From assembly GCF_007753095.1 (NCBI RefSeq), contig NZ_CP036348.1, positions 6,115,411 through 6,179,410 of the forward strand: a stretch of 64,000 nucleotides of DNA, read 5' to 3'. The translations under genes and the position numbers were made by a program. Origin of the DNA: Rosistilla carotiformis (lineage in GTDB: Bacteria > Planctomycetota > Planctomycetia > Pirellulales > Pirellulaceae). Under the pieces are notes generated by a model. That model searched no databases and was not told the origin of the DNA. It worked only from the letters and a program-made list of their open reading frames with translations. Shown piece after piece: positions 27,319 through 36,774 of the stretch (within the stretch, counting starts at the first letter, position 1; every line of letters starts with the position of its first letter).

Positions 27319-28848
27319 TCAGGTCGACGCGGCGGCGACGGGGTTCCCGGTCGCCAATTGCATCACCGCTTCTTCGGACAATTGCTCGCGTCGCAATTCA
27401 CCGCTGATCTTGCCTTCGTGCATCACGATCGTCCGATCGCTCATGCTTAACACTTCTTCCATTTCGCTGGAAACAAACAGCACCGCCACGCCGCTGGCCG
27501 CCAGTTCTTCCATCAATCGATAGATCTCTTGCTTGGCACCGATGTCGACGCCGCGCGTCGGTTCGTCCAACAACAGCACCTTGGGATGCATCGACAACCA
27601 CTTGCCGATCACCACCTTCTGCTGATTGCCGCCCGACAGAAACTGAGTCGGCAGCATATCCGAACTCGATTTGATCTTCATCTCCGCGATCATCCGATCC
27701 GAATCGGCCCGTTCCTTTTGGCGATTCAAGAAGCCCCCCGGATGCCGATGCCGCTCCAACCCGGGCAGCCCCACATTCATCCGGATCCCCATCTCCAGGA
27801 TCAAACCCTGCTGCTTGCGATCCTCGGGAACCATCGCGATTCCGGCATCGATCGCGTCGCGGCAGTGCCTCAACCGCAGAGGCTTCCCCGCCACCAAAAC
27901 CTTTCCCGAGACAGCCCGCTGAGTTCCGAAGATCGTCGACATCAACTCGGTTCGGCCGGCTCCCACCAATCCCGCGACGCCAACGATCTCGCCAGCGTGA
28001 ACCTTGAAATCCAAAGCGTGAGCGGGCCACGTCGATGTCCGCAGCTGTTTCACTTCCAGCATCACGTCGCCCCGCGGATGCTCCGCTCGCGCGTAATACT
28101 TCGAGATATCGCGTCCTACCATCCGTTGGACCATCGCGTCGTGGCTGATCTGATCGCGGCTCAAATGCCCCGCGTTTTCTCCATCGCGGAGGACGGTGAC
28201 CGTGTCGGCGAGTTCGATGATCTCGCCCAATCGATGCGAGATATAGAGGATCGTCACACCCTGTTCGCGCAGCCGCCGGATGACGCGGAACAACGCTTCG
28301 GTCTCGTGCTGCGAAAGGCTGCTGGTCGGTTCGTCCATGATCAACAACCGCGCATCGACCGACAACGCCTTGGCGATCTCGACCATCTGCTGCATCCCGA
28401 TCGTCAGATCGCCAGCGATCGTCCCCGGATCGATATCCAGCCCGACCATCTGCAAGTACTGCCGCGATGCTTCGCGGATCTTGCCGAAATCGATCAATCC
28501 GAACCGCCGCGGTTCGCGCCCCAAAAACAGATTCGCCCCGACGTCTAGGTTGTCCGAGAGGTTTAACTCTTGATGGATCAGCGCGATCCCCAGCTCCAAC
28601 GCCCGCTGCACCGAATCGATTCGAACCGGTTTGCCGTCCAGCAGAATCTGCCCCGAATCGGGCAACTGCACGCCGGCCAAGATCTTCATCAGCGTGCTCT
28701 TGCCGGCACCGTTTTCGCCGATCACGGCATGCACTTGCCCCCGCGCCGCCGACAGCGAAACGCCGCTGAGCGCAGCGACTCCCGCAAAACGTTTTGTTAC
28801 GTCACGAACCTCTAACAGTGGCACTGCCGCCGGGGAATGGGATGTCAT
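27319..28848 (-). CDS. rbsA: Ribose-type sugar ABC transporter ATP-binding protein (tandem ATPase)
   Basis: A 509-residue protein with two ABC domains, as usual for RbsA/MglA. Domain 1 has Walker A GENGAGKST (44-52), a signature region around LTIGMQQMVEIAKAL, and Walker B LLIMDEPTSSL. Domain 2 has the degenerate Walker A GLVGAGRTE characteristic of the family, the signature LSGGNQQKVVIGKWL and Walker B VLLLDEPTRGVD. It energises import of a pentose or other sugar by the adjacent permease and binding protein. Seventeen bases separate it from rbsC and 68 from rbsB. Confidence 0.95.
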   Translation of the reverse strand: MTSHSPAAVPLLEVRDVTKRFAGVAALSGVSLSAARGQVHAVIGENGAGKSTLMKILAGVQLPDSGQILLDGKPVRIDSVQRALELGIALIHQELNLSDNLDVGANLFLGREPRRFGLIDFGKIREASRQYLQMVGLDIDPGTIAGDLTIGMQQMVEIAKALSVDARLLIMDEPTSSLSQHETEALFRVIRRLREQGVTILYISHRLGEIIELADTVTVLRDGENAGHLSRDQISHDAMVQRMVGRDISKYYARAEHPRGDVMLEVKQLRTSTWPAHALDFKVHAGEIVGVAGLVGAGRTELMSTIFGTQRAVSGKVLVAGKPLRLRHCRDAIDAGIAMVPEDRKQQGLILEMGIRMNVGLPGLERHRHPGGFLNRQKERADSDRMIAEMKIKSSSDMLPTQFLSGGNQQKVVIGKWLSMHPKVLLLDEPTRGVDIGAKQEIYRLMEELAASGVAVLFVSSEMEEVLSMSDRTIVMHEGKISGELRREQLSEEAVMQLATGNPVAAAST

Positions 28849-28916
28849 GCAAACGAACTTGGCTTACGGAAAAAACGGGCACCTCGGCATCGAGGCTCCC
28901 GACGCTCGGCTTGGAA

Positions 28917-29966
28917 TTACTCCGCTGTCTCACCCATGTTCTTCTTCAACTCGGCCCAAAATTCGTCCAGGTTATCCTTGCGAATCTTGCGAGCCGGGAT
29001 GTCGAGGAATCCGTCTTCGGGAATTCCCAGCGACTGGAGATTCTCGCCGCGAGCCAACCCCGCCAACACCTTGACCGATTGCCGTCCGTATTCGAACGGA
29101 TTTTGCACGACGGTTCCGTAGACGTTGCCGTCTTGAATTCCCTGCAGCGTCTCTTGAGCTTCGTCGAATCCGATGACTTTGATTTTTCCAAGATGTCCGC
29201 TCTGCGTGAGCGCTTCGAGCATCAGCGGCGGGTTGTAGGCGAACAGCCCCACCATGCCAGCCAGATCGGGATGGCGGCTGATCGCATCCTCGGCGTTCGC
29301 TTTCCCTTGAGCGCGATCGAATTGATCGGTGTAGGTGCCGACGATGTGCCAATCTCCCTCTTTGATCTCCGCGTCGGGCGGGTCGAAACGGGTCGGATCT
29401 TCGCTGCGTCCCAGGACCGCGTCGATCACTCCCTGACGTCGGCGGCGCGCGTTGTCCTGTTCCAAGCGGCCGATGAAAATCGCCAACTTGCCCCCCTCGG
29501 GCATCGCTTCGCGGACCAGTTCGCCGCACATCCGCCCCGCGATGTAGTTGTCGACCCCGATGTAGCACAGCCGATCCGAATCGGGAGCGTCGCTGTCGTG
29601 CGTGATCACCTTGGCGTACTTCGCCGCCTTGTTGATCAACTCGGTTTGATTCTCTGGATCGATCGGGCTGATCGCGATCCCATCGGTCCCCTTGGTCAAA
29701 AGATCTTCGATCATCCGCTTCTGCGCGGTGATCCCTTCAGCCGGCATCAACACCTCGACGTCGGCATCAAAATCCTTTCCACCTTGCTTAACGCCCGCTT
29801 CGGCGATCACCCAAAACGACGCGACGCCGTTGGTCACATAAGCGACGCTGGGGCGTTGGCCGGAGTCGCCGCCACCGGCCGAATCGCTGGAACTTTTATT
29901 GCATCCGGTACCCAGTACCGAAACGCAGGCGAACAGGGAAAGCAGAAAAAAAGTTGGCTTCGACAT
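28917..29966 (-). CDS. rbsB: Sugar-binding lipoprotein of ribose-type ABC transporter
   Basis: A 349-residue periplasmic-binding-protein type I (Peripla_BP_4) lipoprotein. A hydrophobic signal ends in the lipobox LGTGC (Cys22), followed by a Ser/Gly linker. Binding-fold landmarks are VAYVTNGVASFW, TDGIAISPIDPENQ, VITHDSDAP (sugar contacts) and IKVIGFDEAQETLQGI. First gene of the rbsBAC operon; no ribokinase or sugar regulator gene accompanies it, so induction and ligand cannot be read from context. It diverges from the large unknown gene at 30164. Confidence 0.93.
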   Translation of the reverse strand: MSKPTFFLLSLFACVSVLGTGCNKSSSDSAGGGDSGQRPSVAYVTNGVASFWVIAEAGVKQGGKDFDADVEVLMPAEGITAQKRMIEDLLTKGTDGIAISPIDPENQTELINKAAKYAKVITHDSDAPDSDRLCYIGVDNYIAGRMCGELVREAMPEGGKLAIFIGRLEQDNARRRRQGVIDAVLGRSEDPTRFDPPDAEIKEGDWHIVGTYTDQFDRAQGKANAEDAISRHPDLAGMVGLFAYNPPLMLEALTQSGHLGKIKVIGFDEAQETLQGIQDGNVYGTVVQNPFEYGRQSVKVLAGLARGENLQSLGIPEDGFLDIPARKIRKDNLDEFWAELKKNMGETAE

Positions 29967-30163
29967 GGAGGTCCATTCAACGAGATCAAGTGCAAGGGGG
30001 CGGTCGGCAACAGCAAACGCCCGGTTGGGGAGAATCGATCGAATTGGAAAGTATCGTGTCCACTGTCAGGCTGGTCAACCTTTTCCCCAAACCAAGCTAT
30101 ATTGAAGGCTCGCCGCGATCGGATCGATTCCCATCACCCCCAAATTGAAAAGCGTCTGGCTCA

Positions 30164-32071
30164 ATGCCCCAGTTCCCCGAACCTTTGCAGATCAGTCCAC
30201 GCATCTCGGTGATCCCGATCATCCATGGTAGCGGCGATTTTTCCTGGGAAGTTCGCCGCCGGATGTTGGAGCACGAATTCGATTGCGTTGCGATCCCGCT
30301 GCCTCATTCGTTTCAACAGCGAGTCGAAGAGGGGGTGTTGCAGCTGCCCAAGCCCTCGATCGTGATCCAGCCGACGTCGCCGCGGTTTACCGAATCGGAG
30401 TGGTCCGAATCGCAGTCGGCCGACGACGATGAAGACGATTTCGACGACGAATCCCCGACCAGCTATGTGCCGATCGATCCCTGCCAGCCGGTGATCATGG
30501 CGATCCGGATCGCGATGGGGGAACATCTGCCGCGGCATTTCATCGACCTGGAGACCGATCCGTTTGAGCCGATGTCGGCGACGATGCCCGATCCGTTTGC
30601 GCTCAAACGCGTTCCGCTGGAACGTTTTGCGGCGGCGATGTTGCCGGGCGTTCCGCATCCGCCCGACCGCCAGATCCAACAGCGGATCTTGCACATGGCC
30701 CTGCGGCTCCGCGAACTCGAACAACGCTACGACAAGATCCTGTTGGTCTGCAGCGTTCTGCAGTGGCCTTGGGTCCGGCAGGCGTATCGCGAAAGTGATG
30801 CCGAGATGCCCGAGCACGATCTTGTCGAACCGCCCGAGATCTACGACGTCAATCCGCGGTCGTTGAACTTCATGTTTGGCGAACTCCCCTACATCACGGG
30901 ACTGTACGAACGGGCCCGCGCCGAACTGGAGGACGATCGCTTCATGTCGATCGATGGCGTCAAGCAACTGCTGCTGGCCGCTCGCGATGCCTACCGCGCC
31001 GACCTCGGCGTGCGAGCTCGCAAAGTGACGCCGCTGCTGCTGAGTCAGTGCCTGAAATACATTCGCAACCTGTCGCTGATCGGACGCCGGATGACGCCCG
31101 ATCTGTACACGATCGTCGTCGCGGCAAAACAGATCCTGGGGCCGCAATTCGCGCTGCACGTGGTCGAAACGGCGCGGTCGTATCCTTATCTAAATTCGGA
31201 TTCGAACAACGATCGCAATCAGGTCACGTTGGGGATCGACCAGGCGCGGCTCCCCGATGGCCAGATCGTTCCGCTGGTCAACCGCTTGCCGGGTCCCGAG
31301 GTCAGCTGGCAGACGCTGCAATTAAATCGCCGCCCGACGCAAGAGGAATCGAAGCGTTGGCAGTACCGCTGGAATCCGTATGGGCAATGCAGTTACCCGC
31401 CCGAAGACCAACAGATTGAAAACTTCCGCACCCGCGTCGTCGAACGGGCCCAAGCGATCCTGGGAACCGATCTGGCGCGGACGGAGAAGTTTACCACCAG
31501 TGTGAAAGATGGCATCGACATCCGCGATACGCTGCGTCATTGGTACGAGAAACAGATCTACGTCAAAGTCCTTCCGCCCGATCGCGGCAAGCTCGATTGC
31601 TGCGTGATGCTGTTCGACAGCCCTTCGGATCCGCGCGATTACCCGTGGCGTACGACGTGGTTCGCCGAACACGAAGAGGAATCGACGCTCGCCTTCTACG
31701 CAACCGACTTCTCCAAAGAGATGGTGGGGCCGGGGATCGGGATGTCGGTCTATGGCGGCGCGATGTTCCTGTTCCCGCCGGTCGTGATCCCCGACATCTG
31801 GAACGATCCACGATTGGACTTCGTCGACTCGCTGGAAGAGCGTTTGATCGCCGCGGCCTGCACCTACTCGCGTTCCCGACAGATCGCGATCATGTCCAGC
31901 CTACCGCCGGGAGCGGGCTGGCGTCGGCTGGCCAAGCGATTCCATAAACACTTGGTCCATGTGCCGATCGGATCGTTCAGCGACAGCCACATCCAGCAAC
32001 TGCGAATGGTCCACGTCCTCAACGGCCAACACATCCGCAGCTACGCCGCCGATTTCATCCGCAAAGCGTAA
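30164..32071 (+). CDS. Large conserved-looking protein of unknown function (635 aa)
   Basis: A 635-residue cytoplasmic protein with no signal peptide or membrane helix. Its opening, RISVIPIIHGSGDFSWEVRR, has the feel of the ChaN/TraB/EreA group (a leading strand plus His near the N-terminus). A very acidic linker (DDDEDDFDDE) lies near residue 85. Later segments DKILLVCSVLQWPWV and FMSIDGVKQLLLAARDAYR would fit an alpha/beta core, but I cannot assign a family. The C-terminal 200 residues (YVKVLPPDRGKLDC, then a Gly-rich segment) form a separate domain. It diverges from rbsB. Confidence 0.7.
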   Translation: MPQFPEPLQISPRISVIPIIHGSGDFSWEVRRRMLEHEFDCVAIPLPHSFQQRVEEGVLQLPKPSIVIQPTSPRFTESEWSESQSADDDEDDFDDESPTSYVPIDPCQPVIMAIRIAMGEHLPRHFIDLETDPFEPMSATMPDPFALKRVPLERFAAAMLPGVPHPPDRQIQQRILHMALRLRELEQRYDKILLVCSVLQWPWVRQAYRESDAEMPEHDLVEPPEIYDVNPRSLNFMFGELPYITGLYERARAELEDDRFMSIDGVKQLLLAARDAYRADLGVRARKVTPLLLSQCLKYIRNLSLIGRRMTPDLYTIVVAAKQILGPQFALHVVETARSYPYLNSDSNNDRNQVTLGIDQARLPDGQIVPLVNRLPGPEVSWQTLQLNRRPTQEESKRWQYRWNPYGQCSYPPEDQQIENFRTRVVERAQAILGTDLARTEKFTTSVKDGIDIRDTLRHWYEKQIYVKVLPPDRGKLDCCVMLFDSPSDPRDYPWRTTWFAEHEEESTLAFYATDFSKEMVGPGIGMSVYGGAMFLFPPVVIPDIWNDPRLDFVDSLEERLIAAACTYSRSRQIAIMSSLPPGAGWRRLAKRFHKHLVHVPIGSFSDSHIQQLRMVHVLNGQHIRSYAADFIRKA

Positions 32072-32080
32072 AGCAGTCCC

Positions 32081-32104
32081 GCAATCAGTGTTCCCGCTGA
32101 TTGC
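32081..32104. terminator. Hairpin between convergent genes
   Basis: GCAATCAG (32081-32088), an 8-nt loop and CTGATTGC (32097-32104) form a perfect 8-bp stem in the 41-bp gap between the large unknown gene and dprA, which converge. Likely a shared terminator, without a T-run. Confidence 0.45.
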
Positions 32105-32112
32105 AGACCACC

Positions 32113-33249
32113 TTAAATCCGCACTAGGTGCTGGCCGCCGGTCCGTCGAACCAAGCGTCGCATCTCCAGCACGCTGACGGTCGACAGCACTCGGTGAGCT
32201 GGCAATTTCGTGTTGGCGATGATCTCGTCGATCGATGTTGCCATGGCGCCGATCGCGTCGAGCACTAGGCACTCCTGTTCATTCAACAGCAACTCGGCGG
32301 CCTGATGCAATTGTCGCGGAGCGTCGTCGGAATCGCGAACCTGGACCGGTTGAGACAACGGCCCTAGGCTCTCCAAGATGTCGTCGACCGATTGGATCAA
32401 CGTGACGCCATCGCGGATCAATTGATTCGTGCCGCGCGACATACGAGAATTGACGGGACCGGGCAGGGCGAAACAGTCGCGTCCCTGCTCGCTCGCCAAT
32501 CGCGCTGTAATCAGCGCACCGCTACGGTCGGCCGCTTCGATCACGCAGACGCCAAGCGACAGCCCGCTGATCAAACGGTTGCGTTGCGGGAACATTCCCG
32601 CACGCGGCTTGGCCCACGGCGGATTCTCGCTGATCAAACACCCGTTGGCCGTCACGTCATCCGCCAAACCACCATGTTCCGCCGGATAGATCGCCCCCAT
32701 TCCGCCGCCGAGCACCGCGATCGTGCGGCCTCCCGCATCGAGCGCCGCCTGATGAGCGATGCCATCGATTCCCCGCGCCAGCCCACTGACAACGGTCACT
32801 CCCGCGCGAGCCAAGCCCGCCGCCAACACCTGCGTCTGCCGTCGCCCATAAGGCGTCGGATGCCGAGTGCCGACGATGGCGACCGCCAGTTCATCTTCTT
32901 TGACAAACGTCCCCCGCATGAACAACACCGGCGGCGCGTCGCATAGTTCCAGCAAACGTTTGGGATAGCCGTCGGCAGCCTGCGGCACGATCTCGATCTG
33001 CAACCGCTGGCACTCCGCGATCAAATCCTCGACGTCGATTTGCGCGTCGGGACTGCGGATCGCCTCGACCAACTTCGGCCCCACGCCGGCGACTCGCAGC
33101 AACGCATCGGACGATGCGGCAAGAACATCGCTGGGCGAATCAAAGCACTCCAGCAAAGCGGTCAGCGTCCGTGGACCGATGCCGGGCAACATTGCTAAGC
33201 GAAGCAATGGGATCAGTGGATCGTCGACGTTACCCGAAAATTCAGACAA
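32113..33249 (-). CDS. dprA: DNA-processing protein A (natural transformation)
   Basis: A 378-residue DprA. DprA binds incoming single-stranded DNA and loads RecA during natural transformation. Order: an N-terminal helix-hairpin-helix-like region (LPGIGPRTL, VAGVGPKLVEAI), the Rossmann core with VAIVGTRHPTPYGR, VVSGLARGIDGIAHQAALD and a Gly-rich loop (AVLGGGMG), and a C-terminal winged helix. The frame is open to a TTG at 33282, but that codon lies inside a strong promoter -10; the TTG at 33249 has GGAAG six bases upstream and a 27-nt leader. Confidence 0.92.
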   Translation of the reverse strand: MSEFSGNVDDPLIPLLRLAMLPGIGPRTLTALLECFDSPSDVLAASSDALLRVAGVGPKLVEAIRSPDAQIDVEDLIAECQRLQIEIVPQAADGYPKRLLELCDAPPVLFMRGTFVKEDELAVAIVGTRHPTPYGRRQTQVLAAGLARAGVTVVSGLARGIDGIAHQAALDAGGRTIAVLGGGMGAIYPAEHGGLADDVTANGCLISENPPWAKPRAGMFPQRNRLISGLSLGVCVIEAADRSGALITARLASEQGRDCFALPGPVNSRMSRGTNQLIRDGVTLIQSVDDILESLGPLSQPVQVRDSDDAPRQLHQAAELLLNEQECLVLDAIGAMATSIDEIIANTKLPAHRVLSTVSVLEMRRLVRRTGGQHLVRI

Positions 33250-33281
33250 GGCATTCTTCCGCACGTGGCATCGAATGACCA

Positions 33282-33310
33282 ATTATCAAGTTTACCTTGG
33301 CAAGCGTCAA
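33282..33310 (-). promoter_or_regulatory. Sigma70-type promoter of dprA
   Basis: On the minus strand TTGACG (33310-33305) is followed after exactly 17 bp by GATAAT (33287-33282), each matching consensus at five of six positions. Transcription would begin near 33276, just upstream of the TTG start at 33249. It rules out the longer reading frame and shows dprA need not depend on read-through from the phosphatase gene. Confidence 0.7.
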
Positions 33311-33324
33311 TAAGATGGCGCGAC

Positions 33325-33888
33325 CTAGCTGAGCCGCTTGGCAAATTCAGCGACGACCGGACGTAGATAGACATGCGGATTCACATGCGGTCGACGCTCA
33401 AGCAGAATCTTCTGGGCCTGTTCGGGAGTTTGTCCGCGATACTTGATCAACCAACAAAGAGCGACCGTTGCGCTGCGGGCGCGGCCCGCTTTGCAGTGGA
33501 TGTAAACCGTGTGCTCTTGAGCGACGTGCGACTGCACAAATTCGACAGCCCGCTCGATATCCTCCAACTTCGGATGCGTGAAGTCGGTCGTCGGCATGCG
33601 GAACTGTTCGATTCCCATCGCGTCGTAGACAGCTTGCGGGCCAGCATACTCTTCACACGTGTTGACGACCGCACGGACTCCCTGCTCGTACATCAGCGAG
33701 ACATCGCGAGCGAACGGATACGCGCCGACGATCACATGCGGATCGATCGGATCCCACCAGCGGCGAACTTTCAACGCTCGCCCCAACAACATGTTCCACG
33801 TCAACGTCGGATAGAAGACGCCCCGTGCGTACATGCGCTGCCACAGCGGAACGTTCTTGGGAAGCGGCGTTTCTGGCTTGGGATCCAT
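33325..33888 (-). CDS. PTPMT1-like dual-specificity phosphatase
   Basis: A 187-residue cysteine phosphatase. The active-site loop HCKAGRARSAT gives Cys132-x5-Arg138 and Asp102 (TTDFTHP) is placed to act as general acid. The N-terminal part, RWWDPIDPHVIVGAYPFARD, resembles PTPMT1, the mitochondrial phosphatase that dephosphorylates phosphatidylglycerophosphate on the way to cardiolipin, more than classical protein phosphatases. A role in phosphatidylglycerol synthesis is therefore a reasonable inference, but protein or phosphoinositide substrates cannot be excluded. It stands alone upstream of dprA on the same strand. Confidence 0.85.
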   Translation of the reverse strand: MDPKPETPLPKNVPLWQRMYARGVFYPTLTWNMLLGRALKVRRWWDPIDPHVIVGAYPFARDVSLMYEQGVRAVVNTCEEYAGPQAVYDAMGIEQFRMPTTDFTHPKLEDIERAVEFVQSHVAQEHTVYIHCKAGRARSATVALCWLIKYRGQTPEQAQKILLERRPHVNPHVYLRPVVAEFAKRLS

Positions 33889-33970
33889 GACTTATTTCAA
33901 AGAGGCGGAAAGAGGTTGGTTGGATCGATCCGAACGGGACCGACGATGGCATCGCACAGGCGCCGTCGAC

Positions 33971-34852
33971 CTACGCGGTCAGAATGCGATCGAGCGCTTT
34001 GAGCCCCACGGGAAACGGAGTCGTCCCCTCGCGCATCTGCGACCACCATTGGTTCAAGCTATCGGCGGTGCAATTGCTGTTGATCCGCCGGGTGTTCCAA
34101 GCATCCATCAGCCGCGAAAGTTCGACGTCGCCCAACAGCTCGACGTCGCGAGCGGCTTCGAGAACGATCGGCAACAGGGCCAATGCGGCCAGGTCGGGAA
34201 GGTGTTTCGCGTCGACTAATTTGCTGGCCGCCTTGCGTCCCAGCCCCAGTCGCGCCAACAACCAGCCCAAGCGAACGACTTCGGGAATATCGGGAAACGG
34301 ATTGGCAAGCACCGCCTCGATCCAAACCAGGCCGGTCTCAGGGCTCGCGTCGCCTCCGCCGCCCAAAGCGGGCTGGACGAACGCGACCGTTCCTTTTTTG
34401 GGCATCAGATCGCGATGCGTCAGCTTGCCGATCACGGCGATCAAACCGGGGCCTCGCGCCTCCCATTGCTCCTGCAGCACGCGAGCCCGCAGCGGCAACT
34501 GTTCGCTGAGTTTTGGAAACGCTTCGGCGTAGGCGATTTTCAGATCCGCCAACTGGCCCGAGATCGTCGGAGCGATCGAATCGGCCGCCAGCTCGCCACA
34601 GCCGGCTTGCAGCAACGCCGCTTCGACCCGCGCTCGGTGGTCGCGGGGACGATCGCCCGCGGCGATCAAACCATTCCAAAACCGATCGACGTCGAGGTCG
34701 GCCACGGCAAGACGATCGCTGATCGATTGCACGCTGGCACCGATCAATCCAGCCAATTGAGGGTCGGCCACAGGCATGCCGCTAGCGACCGCCGCCGCTG
34801 CGTACAGCGGGCTGATTTCGGGAGTCGTTTTCCAGGTGATTTTGATAGCCAT
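33971..34852 (-). CDS. Helical protein of unknown function
   Basis: A 293-residue soluble, helix-rich protein starting at the ATG at 34852 (the frame extends nine codons further). It opens MAIKITWKTTPEISPLYAAA and contains repeated Leu/Ala-rich helices such as VRLGWLLARLGLGRKAASKL and a Trp-rich C-terminal part (SLNQWWSQMREG). No catalytic motif or family is recognised. It lies 41 bp downstream of aroH on the same strand and may share its transcript. Confidence 0.65.
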   Translation of the reverse strand: MAIKITWKTTPEISPLYAAAAVASGMPVADPQLAGLIGASVQSISDRLAVADLDVDRFWNGLIAAGDRPRDHRARVEAALLQAGCGELAADSIAPTISGQLADLKIAYAEAFPKLSEQLPLRARVLQEQWEARGPGLIAVIGKLTHRDLMPKKGTVAFVQPALGGGGDASPETGLVWIEAVLANPFPDIPEVVRLGWLLARLGLGRKAASKLVDAKHLPDLAALALLPIVLEAARDVELLGDVELSRLMDAWNTRRINSNCTADSLNQWWSQMREGTTPFPVGLKALDRILTA

Positions 34853-34893
34853 CGTTTCGAAAGGATCCACCGAACGCATCGCCGATGCTGGCG

Positions 34894-35322
34894 TTACGAT
34901 TGCAGATTCTCCGCGATCCAGGCCTCCAACTCCGCGTCATCGACCGGAGGCAGTTTGCAGAGATCGGGCCTTAGGCTGGCCGCATCGCGAAGATAGACAT
35001 GGTGAATCTTGTCTTGCGGGACGTCTGTATTCCAATGCAACAACACGCGAATGCAGCGTGGCAAGGAACCACTGACCGAGATTTCGTAACCGCACATCAA
35101 GGGGACATCGATCCAGCCCAATTGCCGCGCCGCAAGAGCAGGAAATTCCGCGTCCAGATCTTTGGTGACCGTAAAGATGGCACTGGCCAAATCGGTCGCC
35201 TGGATGTCGTTTTGACGCATCATCAAGGCCAACATCTGCCGTGTCGCAAGTAAAATTTGCGATTTTGAATTTTCGTCGACCGTTATCGCGCCGCGCACGC
35301 CGCGGCAAACCAGATTGGGCAT
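34894..35322 (-). CDS. aroH: Monofunctional chorismate mutase, AroH type
   Basis: A 142-residue trimeric AroH-class chorismate mutase that converts chorismate to prephenate for Phe/Tyr synthesis. It opens with the diagnostic [11 protein letters not shown] (active-site Arg), then [15 protein letters not shown] and the C-terminal [13 protein letters not shown]. The start at 35322 gives the normal family length; GAGAG precedes it. Prephenate would feed the TyrA encoded at 54528-55424. Confidence 0.93.
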   Translation of the reverse strand: MPNLVCRGVRGAITVDENSKSQILLATRQMLALMMRQNDIQATDLASAIFTVTKDLDAEFPALAARQLGWIDVPLMCGYEISVSGSLPRCIRVLLHWNTDVPQDKIHHVYLRDAASLRPDLCKLPPVDDAELEAWIAENLQS

Positions 35323-35561
35323 GTTCGCTCTCACAGTAACTATCGTGTTGTTGGAGCGTTAATATACCCCAAACGCGTCGGCAATCGAAGCGGCTTGACA
35401 CCGAGACGGCAAGCCCGCGAACTCCCAGGAAAGCGGACCTACCGAGGGATGCGGCTTGTCAGAGTGAAGATAGCGTCAGCCAACGCTCCGCAACGAACGC
35501 CTTGGGGCACGCGGACCACCTGTTGCACGTCCGCACAGAATCCTGATAGCCGACCGAAACG

Positions 35562-36041
35562 CTACGACGATGTCGCCAGCGTGTGCTCGGGAAAGACCGA
35601 CCGCAAAGCGCGAGCGCCAAACACGAGCAAGCGTTTGTGCTCGCGGACAACGCGCAGAAACTTATCTTCATCGACCGGCTTCTCGATGTAGTCGTCGACC
35701 TTCAGCGTCGAACAAATCGTTCGATTTTCGGGATCGCCCGAAGCAGTGAGGACCACGACGGGAACCTCCGACAAGTTCGGCATCTGCCTCAAATCACGCA
35801 AAAGATCCGTCCCATTGCCATCGGGCAACAACAGATCCAACAGCACAAGATCGGGCTGCGGCGCGCGACGAAAAACCCCCTCTTGCCGAACAAACGCCAA
35901 CGCTTCAGAAATGCTCCGCACCAAGGTCACGCGATGATGGATACTGCACCGCCCCAAAGCCAAGATCGTTACCCGCGCATCGAGCAACCCATCCTCGACC
36001 AGCAAAATCTCCATCGGACGACAAACGGTCTGTGAAAACAT
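35562..36041 (-). CDS. Stand-alone response regulator (CheY/Rcp1-like)
   Basis: A 159-residue single receiver domain. ILLVEDGLLDARV provides the acidic pair, VLLDLLLPDGNG the phospho-acceptor Asp, VVVLTAS the switch Thr and YIEKPVD the conserved Lys. There is no output domain, so it probably acts by phosphotransfer or protein contact. An internal ATG at 36014 (MEILLVEDG) is the alternative start; the longer form has an AGGAG eleven bases upstream. A hemerythrin-like gene lies directly upstream on the same strand; no kinase is adjacent. Confidence 0.85.
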   Translation of the reverse strand: MFSQTVCRPMEILLVEDGLLDARVTILALGRCSIHHRVTLVRSISEALAFVRQEGVFRRAPQPDLVLLDLLLPDGNGTDLLRDLRQMPNLSEVPVVVLTASGDPENRTICSTLKVDDYIEKPVDEDKFLRVVREHKRLLVFGARALRSVFPEHTLATSS

Positions 36042-36106
36042 TAGCTCAAAAACTCCTTCGCAGAGACCAGGAGCGCAACCGCCGCGCTCGCAAGGTACAG
36101 TGCATT

Positions 36107-36580
36107 CTACCGCTTTAAATCAAAATAGGCGATTTCTATCAAATCATCTTCACAGCGTTCATGCTCCTGCAACGCCATGTCGAAGGCTTGTGTTTCGTCA
36201 ATCAATCGCTCCACTTCGTTCGCCGCAAAACCGCGGTATTGCAATTCTTCTGCCAATTCGCACAGGTCGGTCAACTGTAAAAACAAACGACAATGTTGTG
36301 CTTGAGCACGCTCGGCGGTTTCGCTGATTCGTCGTTCGATCGTCCCGGGACACTCAATGTAACCGTACGATTCCTCCAGCGCGAACTGCAGCGACAAATG
36401 ATCGCGCAGCTGATCCAACAATCGCACCAGACGCTTCGCAATTTCCGAACGCAGACCGCCCTCTTCGCAGGTTTGGCGAACCTGATGCAACGTGTCCCAA
36501 AGCTCGTGATTACTCTCTTTGATCTCCTGCAGGAACGCCGGGTTGACGGTGAGCGTCATGACTTTGGTGCGCATCAGCAT
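36107..36580 (-). CDS. Hemerythrin-like (HHE) protein
   Basis: A 157-residue four-helix protein whose histidines and acids fall at the spacing of bacterial hemerythrin domains: H25/H32, H61 with E69 (DHLSLQFALEE), H96 (AQHCRLFLQL) and H140 with an acidic group after it (QEHERCEDDL). Hemerythrins bind O2 or NO at a di-iron centre. The start at 36580 is chosen because GGAGG lies seven bases upstream; the frame opens 22 codons earlier. Together with the neighbouring response regulator it could form an oxygen-responsive unit, but that is inferred. Confidence 0.6.
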   Translation of the reverse strand: MLMRTKVMTLTVNPAFLQEIKESNHELWDTLHQVRQTCEEGGLRSEIAKRLVRLLDQLRDHLSLQFALEESYGYIECPGTIERRISETAERAQAQHCRLFLQLTDLCELAEELQYRGFAANEVERLIDETQAFDMALQEHERCEDDLIEIAYFDLKR

Positions 36581-36774
36581 GATCGAAGCCTCCAGGTTAA
36601 GTGAAAAGTCGGAGACGGGTGCGAGGGCATGGGCCATCCCAACCACCCGAATTGAAGAGAGCAGCCATCTTTTAGGCTACGGCGACCGCAGGGCCTTCGT
36701 CAAGCAAATTCTCGCCGCCCCCACCGGTTCCGTCCCAATCCCCCACGCATTGCACGCAAACCGTTGCTATCAAA

